Source of the DNA: JAAZMI01 sp050942615
GTDB lineage: Bacteria; Bacillota; Dethiobacteria; DTU022; UBA8154
Assembly: GCA_050942615.1 (NCBI GenBank)
Contig: JBMNNQ010000012.1
Coordinates: forward strand, 1-27,075
Direction of reading: 5' to 3'
Length of the DNA stretch: 27,075 bases
Position 1 is the first letter of the stretch; the number at the start of each line of letters is the position of its first letter. The notes beneath the pieces were generated by a model. That model searched no databases. It had not been told where the DNA came from and saw nothing but the letters and a program-made list of their open reading frames with translations. Positions 6,975 through 13,923 of this stretch are shown in pieces. The position numbers and the translations under genes were made by a program.

Positions 6975-7310
6975 ATGCATGCAGTGAATACCAAACCCTT
7001 GGATGTTGACGATCAACAGTTTCAGAAGGAGATAGCAGCTTCCAGCGAACCAGTACTGGTGGATTTTTGGGCTTCCTGGTGCGGCCCCTGTAAGATGGTG
7101 GCCCCTGTTTTGGAGGAATTGGCAGCTGATTATGAGGGCAAGGTTAAAATTTTAAAGGTAAATGTTGATGAAAATCCGGATACTGCTTCCCGCTACAGTA
7201 TTATGAGTATTCCCACCATGATTTTATTTAAAGACGGCGAACCCATCCAAACCCTGATCGGTTTTCGTAACAAAGAGGAACTGAAAGGTATTATCGACCC
7301 CAGTTTATAA
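6975..7310 (+). CDS. trxA: Thioredoxin
   Basis: From the ATG at 6975 this is a 111-residue thioredoxin, the usual length, with the active site FWASWCGPCKMVAPVLEELA, the buried VDFW strand, the cis-proline loop SIPTMILFKDGE and the C-terminal helix. It reduces protein disulfides in the cytosol and is recharged by the thioredoxin reductase encoded just upstream. The open frame continues to 6864, but those 37 extra residues (two cysteines, no family match) coincide with a hairpin-rich leader. I therefore start at 6975, which has GGGGA 9 bases upstream; GTG at 6984 is an alternative. A strong terminator follows about 20 bp after the stop. Confidence 0.95.
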   Translation: MHAVNTKPLDVDDQQFQKEIAASSEPVLVDFWASWCGPCKMVAPVLEELAADYEGKVKILKVNVDENPDTASRYSIMSIPTMILFKDGEPIQTLIGFRNKEELKGIIDPSL

Positions 7311-7328
7311 GTTTTTAGTTTCGTCTAT

Positions 7329-7376
7329 ATTCCCCCTCTGTTGGTAATAATAAAGGCAGAGGGGGAATTTATTTTG
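7329..7376 (+). terminator. Strong intrinsic terminator after thioredoxin, overlapping the ku ribosome-binding site
   Basis: A perfect 12-bp stem, ATTCCCCCTCTG (7329-7340) with CAGAGGGGGAAT (7357-7368), a 16-nt loop, then TTATTTT. The right arm holds AGAGGGGG, which is also the only good Shine-Dalgarno for ku. Termination and ku translation initiation therefore use the same bases. Confidence 0.8.
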
Positions 7377-8231
7377 CGCGCGATGTGGAAAGGTTCGTTA
7401 GGCTTTGGGCTGGTCAACATACCGGTGCGCCTTTTTGCGGCGACGGCAAGCAAAGAATTGAAATTCCGTTACCTGCATGCTCCCTGCCATACTCCCCTTG
7501 AGTACCGCAAAACCTGTCCAACCTGTGGACGGGAGGTACCCTGGGAAGAAATTACCCGCGGCTATGAATATTCAAAAAACAATTTTGTTATTTTAAGCGA
7601 AGAAGAAACAAAGGCGGCTGCCGGCAAGAGGGACGGTCTGATTGAAATCAGCGACTTTATGAATATTGAGGAAATTGATCCTTTGTATTTCCAAAAGGGG
7701 TATTACCTGGCCCCCGACGGCCCCAGTGCCAGGCCTTATGCCCTCTTGCAGCGGGCCATGCAGGAAACAGGAAAAATTGCTGTAGCCACCTTCACACTGC
7801 GCACGAAGGAATCTTTGGCGGTAGTCAGGACCTACGGGGAGATTCTTTCACTTTCCACCATGTTTTACCCGGATGAAGTGCGCCCTTGGCAGGAACTGCC
7901 TGATTTGCCCCAGGGTGTTGAGGTGCTGGAAAAGGAACTGCAGATGGCCAAAAAACTGATTGCCAGCATGGTCGTGCCCTTTGAGGCGGACAAATACCGG
8001 GATCGGCACCGGGAAGCTCTGCTGGATCTGATCGCAGCCCGGGTGGAGGGCAAGGAATTTGCTGTGGCCCCGGCCCCGGAAAGGGAAAAAGTGGTAGACT
8101 TGCTGGCGGCGTTGCAGGCCAGTGTGGAAAAAGCCGAGACGAAGAAGAAAAACAAGGCTGCAAAAAATGAGGAAGGGACGCCCCAGTCCCGCACACCTAA
8201 AAAAAAGGAAGCTGCAAGTGCCAAAAAATAA
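7374..8231 (+). CDS. ku: Ku protein, bacterial NHEJ DNA-end binding
   Basis: A 285-residue bacterial Ku homologue that forms a homodimeric ring on DNA double-strand ends and recruits LigD. The N-terminus RAMWKGSLGFGLVNIPVRLF is the Ku signature, and CPTCGREVPWEEITRGYEYSKN is the typical small Cys pair region of prokaryotic Ku. The last 35 residues are lysine-rich (KKKNKAAKNEEG..., PKKKEAASAKK), like the DNA-binding tails of many bacterial Ku. I start at TTG 7374, giving MRAMWKGS as in other Ku proteins; AGGGGG lies 8 bases upstream inside the preceding terminator stem. A longer frame from TTG 7341 would lie in the hairpin loop. The two LigD genes follow on the same strand, completing a two-component NHEJ system. 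Confidence 0.95.
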   Translation: MRAMWKGSLGFGLVNIPVRLFAATASKELKFRYLHAPCHTPLEYRKTCPTCGREVPWEEITRGYEYSKNNFVILSEEETKAAAGKRDGLIEISDFMNIEEIDPLYFQKGYYLAPDGPSARPYALLQRAMQETGKIAVATFTLRTKESLAVVRTYGEILSLSTMFYPDEVRPWQELPDLPQGVEVLEKELQMAKKLIASMVVPFEADKYRDRHREALLDLIAARVEGKEFAVAPAPEREKVVDLLAALQASVEKAETKKKNKAAKNEEGTPQSRTPKKKEAASAKK

Positions 8232-8310
8232 GGGTGCCGCCCGGCCGGAAGGGATGTTTGTAAACAGGTATTAAAATATTAGAGGACGCTTGAAACGGGG
8301 GGCGCTTGCT

Positions 8311-9276
8311 GTGTTTGCAAAAAAAATAGTACCGATGGAACCGCATTCCAAAAAAAAATTGGTTAAAGACCCGGACTATTGCTACCAAATAAAATGGGAC
8401 GGGGTGCGGCTACTCACTTTTATCGCCGGTGAAAAAATGCGTTTGCAGGGCCGAAGTTTAAAGGACAAGAGCCTGCTTTACCCGGAATTGGCTGTACTGC
8501 CAGAATTAGTGCAAAGTAAAAACGTGATTCTGGACGGGGAAGTGATCGCTTTCCGTGAAAACCGCCCTGATTTTTATACAGTTATGCAAAGGGAACAGGC
8601 CAGCCCCAAAACGGCAGTCAGGTTGGCCCGCACGGTCCCGGTTTATTATATGGTTTTTGATCTTCTTTATTATGATGGTGCTTGGCTTTTGGAACAGCCC
8701 TGGGAAGCCCGCCAGGAAATTATTTTTAAACAGATCCTGACCGGTGACTGCCTGCAACTGACGGCCAGCTACCAGGAGGGAGAAACGCTTTTACAAAAAA
8801 TGCGGGACAAAGGGATGGAGGGGGTTGTTGCCAAAAAAAAGGGCAGTCCCTACATTCCCGGGCCACGGCGTTCCAGCTACTGGTTTAAAGTTAAAATCCA
8901 GCAAACCCTGGCGGCTTATGTAGGGGGGGTGGCCCTGCGCAACCAAAAGCCGGTTTCCCTGCTGTTGGGTCTGGGCGGGAAACAACTGCAGGGGGGGGCA
9001 GAGGCAGCCGGGATCGGCGGGGGCAAGCTGCGGTATATCGGCAATGTCAGCAGTGGCCTGGGAGAAAAGGAATTGGCTGCCTGGTATGCATGGGCCGATG
9101 AAAACAGCTGCCCGGAAGCTCCTTTTGAAAATTATGTTCCTGTTCCCGGGCGGGGCGTTCTTTTTGTGCCGCCCTGCAAAAGAGTTTACGTCACCTTTAG
9201 TGAATGGACACCGTCCCTCAAGTTGCGTGCCCCCCGTCTGGCGGCTAAACCCGTTTCCCCACAACCCAACAATTAA
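8311..9276 (+). CDS. ligD: ATP-dependent DNA ligase, LigD-type ligase domain as a separate protein
   Basis: A free-standing ligase with a nucleotidyltransferase domain and an OB domain. The adenylated lysine is in YQIKWDGVR (K28 from the GTG), followed by motif III-like VILDGEVIAF, motif IIIa YMVFDLLYYDG, motif IV MEGVVAKKKGSPY, and motif V SYWFKVKI. The OB-fold part holds RYIGNVSSGLGEKELA and CKRVYVTFSEWTPSLKLRAPRL. It seals breaks held by Ku. The longest frame starts at TTG 8290, but the GTG at 8311 has GGGGGG 8 bases upstream. The 321 residues contain no polymerase or phosphoesterase domain; the polymerase is the next gene, 35 bp downstream. The gene lies about 79 bp after ku. Confidence 0.92.
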   Translation: MFAKKIVPMEPHSKKKLVKDPDYCYQIKWDGVRLLTFIAGEKMRLQGRSLKDKSLLYPELAVLPELVQSKNVILDGEVIAFRENRPDFYTVMQREQASPKTAVRLARTVPVYYMVFDLLYYDGAWLLEQPWEARQEIIFKQILTGDCLQLTASYQEGETLLQKMRDKGMEGVVAKKKGSPYIPGPRRSSYWFKVKIQQTLAAYVGGVALRNQKPVSLLLGLGGKQLQGGAEAAGIGGGKLRYIGNVSSGLGEKELAAWYAWADENSCPEAPFENYVPVPGRGVLFVPPCKRVYVTFSEWTPSLKLRAPRLAAKPVSPQPNN

Positions 9277-9311
9277 CAGCAGGCCGTGTGTTACACAGGG
9301 AGGTTTTTTAC

Positions 9312-10190
9312 ATGCCTGTTTCCTTGGACATTAACAGTAAAAATGTGCAGTTGACCAGTTTGGAAAAGGAGTTGTGGCCCGGTGAAGGGATCACCAAACA
9401 CAGTCTGATCCAATATTACCTGGAAGTGGCCCCTTATATGCTGCCTCATCTTGAAAACCGTTACCTGGTTTTTCGGCGTTTTCCCCGGGGGATCAACGGT
9501 GAGGGTTTTTATCAGAAAAATTGTCCCCAGGGTGCGCCAGACTGGCTTGAAACCGTACCTTACAGTCACCAGGAAAAAACAACAAATTATATTCTTGCTA
9601 CCGGGCCCGAAACCCTGGCCTGGCTGGGCAACCAGGGTTGCCTGGAAATTCACCCCTGGCTTTCCATCATTAATACCCCCGACAACCCTGATTTTGCCGT
9701 TTTTGATCTGGATCCCGCAGAGGGGATAGACTTTCCCCAAATTTGTTGTGTGGCTCATACCCTGCAGGAATTACTGCTCAGCAAAGGGCTGCGCTGTTAT
9801 CCGAAAACATCCGGCTCCCGGGGTATACAGGTTTATCTTCCCCTGCAGCCTGTTTACAGTTACCAACAAGTCCGTGACTTTTCAGCAGCTGTTTTTGCAG
9901 AAGTTTTCCGGCTGCTGCCGGCAATAACTACCCTGGAAAGATCGCTGTCCCGCAGGGGCAAAAAAATTTACCTCGATCATCTGCAAAATGCTCGCGGAAA
10001 AACCTTGGTGGCCCCCTATTCCCCCCGGCCGCGTCCCGGGGCGCCGGTTTCCGCCCCCCTGGAATGGTCTGAGGTGGCGGCCGCCAACTTTTTGCCTGCT
10101 TCTTTTCACCTTAAAAACATTCTCCCCCGGCTACAGCAAAAAGGCGATCTTTTTGCTTCTGTTTTAAAAGATCGCCAGCTTTTGCCTTAA
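9312..10190 (+). CDS. ligD: LigD-type polymerase/primase (archaeo-eukaryotic primase fold) as a separate protein
   Basis: A 292-residue LigD polymerase domain that fills gaps during end joining, often with ribonucleotides. Visible motifs: LTSLEKELWPGEGITK and LIQYYLEVAPYMLPHL near the N-terminus; metal-binding FDLDP (D132, D134); KTSGSRGIQVYLPL (residues about 165-178), the sxH motif position, here carrying Q173 instead of histidine; and IYLDHLQNARGKTLVAPYS with the third acidic residue (D222). The longest frame begins at GTG 9288, but the ATG at 9312 has AGGGAGG 8 bases upstream. It follows the ligase gene closely, so ku, ligase and polymerase form one NHEJ unit. A strong hairpin lies in its last codons. 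Confidence 0.92.
   Translation: MPVSLDINSKNVQLTSLEKELWPGEGITKHSLIQYYLEVAPYMLPHLENRYLVFRRFPRGINGEGFYQKNCPQGAPDWLETVPYSHQEKTTNYILATGPETLAWLGNQGCLEIHPWLSIINTPDNPDFAVFDLDPAEGIDFPQICCVAHTLQELLLSKGLRCYPKTSGSRGIQVYLPLQPVYSYQQVRDFSAAVFAEVFRLLPAITTLERSLSRRGKKIYLDHLQNARGKTLVAPYSPRPRPGAPVSAPLEWSEVAAANFLPASFHLKNILPRLQQKGDLFASVLKDRQLLP
10143..10176 (+). other. Perfect 11-bp hairpin in the last codons of the LigD polymerase gene
   Basis: GGCGATCTTTT (10143-10153) and AAAAGATCGCC (10166-10176) pair perfectly around a 12-nt loop, ending 14 bp before the stop codon. Only a short T run (10180-10183) follows. It may act as a terminator overlapping the gene end or as a 3' stabiliser. Confidence 0.5.
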
Positions 10191-10571
10191 CCAGCCGCCT
10201 AAGCCGCCCCCGGTGCCCGGCCCGGCCTTTGCTGTTGGCGCCCTGCCCGGTTTCCAACCGCTGCATTCTTCATTATTTTTAGATACCGACATCCGGAACC
10301 CTTTTAACCCCTTTTGCGTATTTTTCTGCCTTCCCGCCGCTGTAGCGTTCCCTGTTTTAGCCGGGGGCTTCAATTATGGCAGGGATGTTTTGGGAAGGTT
10401 TTTTAAAGGGCCCTGTTTTATTGCCTGCTTTAAATTTCTTAACGGACAAGCAGGTTTTTTGATTGTTTTGTGGAATAAATATTTTTAGGCAGTACCTTGT
10501 TTTTGAGGGGGGGGAAATGGCAAAATAAATAAATTTTCATTTTTTTTTGACTAAAAAGGGGGTTAAAAAAA
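10191..10571. other. 381-bp intergenic region, NHEJ unit to livJ
   Basis: No gene is supported here. It holds a terminator (10424-10460), then an AT-rich stretch with a run of eight G (10507-10514) and a T-run just before livJ. No convincing livJ promoter was found; TTGTTT near 10498 has only a poor -10 partner. The first 200 bases are GC-rich and show nothing recognisable. Confidence 0.5.
10424..10460 (+). terminator. Intrinsic terminator before livJ
   Basis: CCTGCTT (10424-10430) pairs perfectly with AAGCAGG (10448-10454) around a 17-nt loop, followed by six T. It would end rightward transcription from the NHEJ genes. Confidence 0.7.
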
Positions 10572-11738
10572 ATGATTAGAAAAAACGTTTTTTGGGCCAC
10601 GCTGTTGATTTTTTGCATGGTCTTGGTAATGGTGACGGGTTGTGGCCAGCCGGCGACCGCCCCGGAAGGGGAAGAAAATGGGGAAGGGCCCTCCACAGGT
10701 GCAGAAGTGGTTAAAGTAGGCATGGTGGGGCCCCTGACGGGTGGTGCGGCCACCTATGGCACCAGCGTGCGCAATGGTGTGCAAATTGCTATTGATGAAG
10801 CCAATGAAAACGAAGAAATTCCCGGCGTTGTCCTGGAACTTAACGCCGAAGATACCGAAGGTGACTGGTCCAAAGCAGCCAACGCTTTTTCCAAGCTTAT
10901 TGAACAGAACAAGGTAAATGTAATTGTTGGTGGGGTTTTAAGTTCTGAAACAGAGGCGGGCGGACCGATTACCATGGGAGGTAAAATCCCCGCCATTTCA
11001 CCGTCTTCAACTGCCACAGGGTTGACGCTCGGCAATCCCTATCTTTTTAGGAACTGCCTTTCTGATGAAGTGCAGGCCTCCCAGTTGGCAGAATATGCTG
11101 TGACCGAACTGGGTTTTAAAAAATTTGCCATTCTTTACACCAACAACGACTACGGTGTGGCACTAAAGAATGCTTTTGAAAAAACCGCCAAAGAACTGGC
11201 TGAAGTGGTGGCGATAGAAGCCTTCATGGACAACGATGAAAACTTCAAGCCCCAGCTCACTTCCATTCAGACAAAGGGCCCGGAGGCCATTTTTATTGCC
11301 GGTTATTATACAGAAGCGGCTAAAATTGCCCAACAGGCTTCGGAGCAAGATTTAGACGTCCAATTTTTAGGGGCAGACGGCTTCTATTCCCCGGTACTGA
11401 TGGAAATTGGCGGGGAAGCAGTTGAAGGGGCTATTTTCACTGCCGGTTTCCATTCCGGCGATGAATCAGCTACTGTGCAAAACTTCGTGAATAAATATCA
11501 GGAACTTTTCAACGAGGAACCGGATATGTTTGCGGCGCAGGCTTATGATGCTGCCCGTATCGTTATTGCCGCCATGAAAACCAAAGGAACCTCTGCGGAA
11601 CAGATTCGTGAGGGCCTGGCTGAAACCAAGGATTTCCCCGGTATCACAGGTAATACAAGTATTGACGAAGAAGGGGATACCCTGAAAGATGTCCTGATTT
11701 TGAAAGTTGAAGAGGGAATCTTCAACAGGATTAGATAA
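10572..11738 (+). CDS. livJ: Branched-chain amino acid-type ABC transporter substrate-binding lipoprotein
   Basis: A 388-residue periplasmic-binding-fold lipoprotein (type I, LivJ/Leu-Ile-Val family). The signal is MIRKN, a hydrophobic core to about residue 21, then a lipobox VTGC with the acylated cysteine at C24, followed by a Gly/Pro/Glu-rich linker. The mature part begins VVKVGMVGPLTGGAATYGTSVRNGVQIAIDEAN, the standard start of this family, and includes NVIVGGVLSSETEAGG, and YDAARIVIAAMKTKG near the C-terminus. It captures substrate outside the membrane for LivH/LivM. The ligand could be branched-chain amino acids, but family members also bind urea, amides or aromatic compounds, and none can be excluded here. 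An AGGGGG Shine-Dalgarno precedes the ATG. It heads the liv cluster, and a hairpin separates it from livH. Confidence 0.92.
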   Translation: MIRKNVFWATLLIFCMVLVMVTGCGQPATAPEGEENGEGPSTGAEVVKVGMVGPLTGGAATYGTSVRNGVQIAIDEANENEEIPGVVLELNAEDTEGDWSKAANAFSKLIEQNKVNVIVGGVLSSETEAGGPITMGGKIPAISPSSTATGLTLGNPYLFRNCLSDEVQASQLAEYAVTELGFKKFAILYTNNDYGVALKNAFEKTAKELAEVVAIEAFMDNDENFKPQLTSIQTKGPEAIFIAGYYTEAAKIAQQASEQDLDVQFLGADGFYSPVLMEIGGEAVEGAIFTAGFHSGDESATVQNFVNKYQELFNEEPDMFAAQAYDAARIVIAAMKTKGTSAEQIREGLAETKDFPGITGNTSIDEEGDTLKDVLILKVEEGIFNRIR

Positions 11739-11781
11739 CAGAACAGGATTCACAGTAGTTTATAAAAAAAGCAGCAGCGCA

Positions 11782-11802
11782 GGGGAGGGACTCCCCCTCC
11801 CC
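11782..11802 (+). terminator. Hairpin after livJ, likely attenuator or 3' stabiliser
   Basis: GGGGAGGG (11782-11789) pairs perfectly with CCCTCCCC (11795-11802) around a 5-nt loop. It lacks a true U-run (TATCTTT follows). Such stems between a binding-protein gene and its permease genes often let the binding protein be made in excess; that role is inferred here. Confidence 0.6.
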
Positions 11803-11910
11803 TATCTTTAAACCAGGGATGCCCCATAGCAGTTTTACTATATTTCCCAGCCAGATGTTCTTGCAACTTCAATATAACAGCCGGTCCAAGTTATTATTCG
11901 AGGTGGAGTT

Positions 11911-12783
11911 ATGTTTTTTCAGCAATTAATAAACGGCATAGTTCTCGGCAGCACATATGCACTTATCGCCTTAGGTTATACCATGGTTTACGGTATTGTG
12001 GAATTAATCAATTTTGCCCACGGTGAAATCTACATGTGCGGCGCTTTTGTAGGGATGTACCTGGTTACAGTTTTCAAGGTGCCCTTTGTGCTGGCTTTTC
12101 TGGTGGCGATGATCGCCGCCAGCCTTTTGGGTGTTACAGTGGAATTTATAGCCTACCGGCCCTTACGCCGTTCTTCCAGGTTGGCGGCTTTGATTAGCGC
12201 AATTGGGGCTTCAATATTTTTGCAAAACCTGGCCCTGCTTGTCATGGGGCCCCGCCCTTATTCCTTTCCCAGTCCCTTTACCCCCAAGGCGTACAAGACT
12301 TCTCTGGTGACTATTTCCAAAGTAGAATTGATTATCCTGGCAGTTTCCTTTCTTTTAATGGTCGGGTTAACTTTTTTAATCCAAAAAACCAAAATTGGGA
12401 AGGCCATGCGGGCTACGGCCCAGGATAAAGATGCCGCCAGTTTGATGGGTATCAACATTAACCAGATTATTACAACAACCTTTGCTGTAGGTTCGGCGCT
12501 GGGGGCAGCAGCAGGGGTGATGGTTGGCATCTATTTTCGGTCTGTTGCACCGATGATGGGTTTGATGCCCGGTTTAAAAGGCTTTGTTGCCGCTGTTCTG
12601 GGGGGGATTGGCAGTATTCCGGGGGCGATGTTGGGCGGGCTTCTGCTGGGTGTCGCCGAGGTGATGGGCGCTGCCTATATCTCTTCGCAGTACCGCGATG
12701 CGGTGGCCTTCACGATCCTGATTGTTGTTTTATTTTTCAAACCTGCAGGTCTGATTGGCAGGTTTTTACAGGAAAAGGTATAA
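11911..12783 (+). CDS. livH: Branched-chain amino acid-type ABC transporter permease LivH
   Basis: A 290-residue membrane protein with about eight hydrophobic segments. The N-terminus QQLINGIVLGSTYALIALGYTMVYGIVELINFAHGEIYMCGAF is the LivH signature, and the cytoplasmic loop IGKAMRATAQDKDAASLMGININQI is the contact region for the ATPases. The C-terminal part LKGFVAAVLGGIGSIPGAMLGGLLLGVAE is also conserved. It forms the translocation channel with LivM, powered by LivG and LivF encoded downstream. The start ATG has GAGGTGGAG just upstream. It lies 172 bp after livJ. Confidence 0.95.
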   Translation: MFFQQLINGIVLGSTYALIALGYTMVYGIVELINFAHGEIYMCGAFVGMYLVTVFKVPFVLAFLVAMIAASLLGVTVEFIAYRPLRRSSRLAALISAIGASIFLQNLALLVMGPRPYSFPSPFTPKAYKTSLVTISKVELIILAVSFLLMVGLTFLIQKTKIGKAMRATAQDKDAASLMGININQIITTTFAVGSALGAAAGVMVGIYFRSVAPMMGLMPGLKGFVAAVLGGIGSIPGAMLGGLLLGVAEVMGAAYISSQYRDAVAFTILIVVLFFKPAGLIGRFLQEKV

Positions 12784-12866
12784 CATTTACCCCTTTTTCC
12801 AGGGCAGGGAAAGCCTACTGCAGTGTATGCAGCAGGATTTGTGGAACGCAGGGTGTTATGGCGGCC

Positions 12867-12895
12867 TTTAAAATTATGGACGCCTGGTATATAAT
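12867..12895 (+). promoter_or_regulatory. Internal sigma-A promoter before livM
   Basis: TTTAAA (12867-12872), 17 bp, TATAAT (12890-12895) in the 150-bp gap between livH and livM. It would start transcription near 12902, at the edge of a 16-bp palindrome. Confidence 0.6.
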
Positions 12896-12904
12896 AGTAC
12901 CTAG

Positions 12905-12920
12905 GGCAAAAATTTTTGCC
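12905..12920. repeat. 16-bp perfect palindrome at the livM promoter start site, candidate operator
   Basis: The sequence GGCAAAAATTTTTGCC is fully self-complementary with no spacer and begins about 10 bp after the TATAAT. Its symmetry, with no loop for an RNA hairpin, fits a dimeric DNA-binding protein better than a terminator. No regulator is identified. Confidence 0.5.
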
Positions 12921-12946
12921 TGGCCTTAAAGAAGGTGAAAAGGACG

Positions 12947-13831
12947 TTGTTCAGCGCATATTATTTGCAAATTATGATCCTGGTGGGCATTAATATTATT
13001 ATGGCTGCCAGTTTGAACTTGATTACCGGCTTTACAGGCCAGCTGTCTATTGGCCATGCTGCTTTTATGAGCTTGGGGGCCTATGCAGCTGCGCTGGCCA
13101 CCCTTAAATTAGGGTTACCTTTTTTTGGTTCCCTATTGCTGGGGGCCTTTGTAGCAGCTGTTTTTGGTGTTTTAATTGGTATTCCCACTCTTAAATTAAG
13201 AGGCGATTATTTAGCCATCGCCACCTTGGGGTTTGGAGAGATAGTGCGGATTGTATTTTTGAACCTTAAAATTACCGGTGGTGCAGTGGGCCTAAGGGGC
13301 ATTCCCAAAAACACTACGTTGCTTTGGGTGATTATTGCTGTAATCCTGACCCTTTTTATTCTGAATCGTATTTTAAAATCGCGTGTCGGCCGGGCATTGA
13401 TTGCCATCCGGGAAGATGAAACCGCTGCAGAATCAATGGGCATCAATACCACCTATTTTAAAATTCTTGCCTTTGGCGTAGGGGCTTTTTTTGCCGGTTT
13501 AGGGGGAGGGCTTTTTTCACATTATTTTCAGTATATTCACCCCGGCAGTTTTGGTTTTTTACGCTCTATTGAACATTTGTGTATGGTTGTTTTAGGCGGT
13601 ATGGGCAGCATGTGGGGTTCGGTTATCGGCGCTGCAGCCCTGACGGCTATCCCGGAATTTTTAAGGGCCAGTGCTGATTACAGGCAGCTTTTTTATGGTG
13701 CCATTTTGGTGCTGATGATGAGGCTCAGACCAGAGGGAATTATCGGTGAAAAAATTTCACGGCGTAAACCCCCCCGGGGCAAGGATAAAAAGTTGGGTAA
13801 AATAAACATTTTTAAGGCTTTCAGCAGGTAG
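12947..13831 (+). CDS. livM: Branched-chain amino acid-type ABC transporter permease LivM
   Basis: The second permease of the Liv transporter, with about eight membrane segments. Markers are IMAASLNLITGFTGQLSIGHAAFMSLGAYAAA, GIPTLKLRGDYLAIATLGFGEIVR, the loop GRALIAIREDETAAESMGINTTYFK, and VVLGGMGSMWGSVIGAA. I use TTG 12947 (294 aa), which has GAAGGTGA 8 bases upstream; GTG at 12935 gives four more residues but has no Shine-Dalgarno. A promoter and a palindrome lie directly upstream, so livM-G-F may be transcribed apart from livJ-livH. The C-terminus is basic (RRKPPRGKDKKLGKINIFKAF), slightly longer than usual. Confidence 0.94.
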   Translation: MFSAYYLQIMILVGINIIMAASLNLITGFTGQLSIGHAAFMSLGAYAAALATLKLGLPFFGSLLLGAFVAAVFGVLIGIPTLKLRGDYLAIATLGFGEIVRIVFLNLKITGGAVGLRGIPKNTTLLWVIIAVILTLFILNRILKSRVGRALIAIREDETAAESMGINTTYFKILAFGVGAFFAGLGGGLFSHYFQYIHPGSFGFLRSIEHLCMVVLGGMGSMWGSVIGAAALTAIPEFLRASADYRQLFYGAILVLMMRLRPEGIIGEKISRRKPPRGKDKKLGKINIFKAFSR

Positions 13832-13833
13832 TA

Positions 13834-13839
13834 TATAAT
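13834..13839 (+). promoter_or_regulatory. Possible internal -10 before livG
   Basis: A TATAAT just after the livM stop, in the context GTATATAATAG that also forms the livM -10. No good -35 is seen 16-18 bp upstream, so this is weak. Confidence 0.3.
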
Positions 13840-13923
13840 AGCACAACAATAGCTTTCAAATTTTTTGACGGCTGAAGGGATTAACTGTTTTTCTGTTTTT
13901 CTTTCAAAGGAGGATGAGGGTAT

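Noticed and set aside
8251..8262. Imperfect palindrome TGTTTGTAAACA between ku and the ligase gene
   Set aside because: Arms are only 5 bp and no promoter lies beside it; not distinguishable from chance.
10213..10488. 91-codon frame in the region before livJ
   Set aside because: It runs through a clear terminator, lacks a Shine-Dalgarno and gives a Pro/Phe-rich sequence with no recognisable domain.
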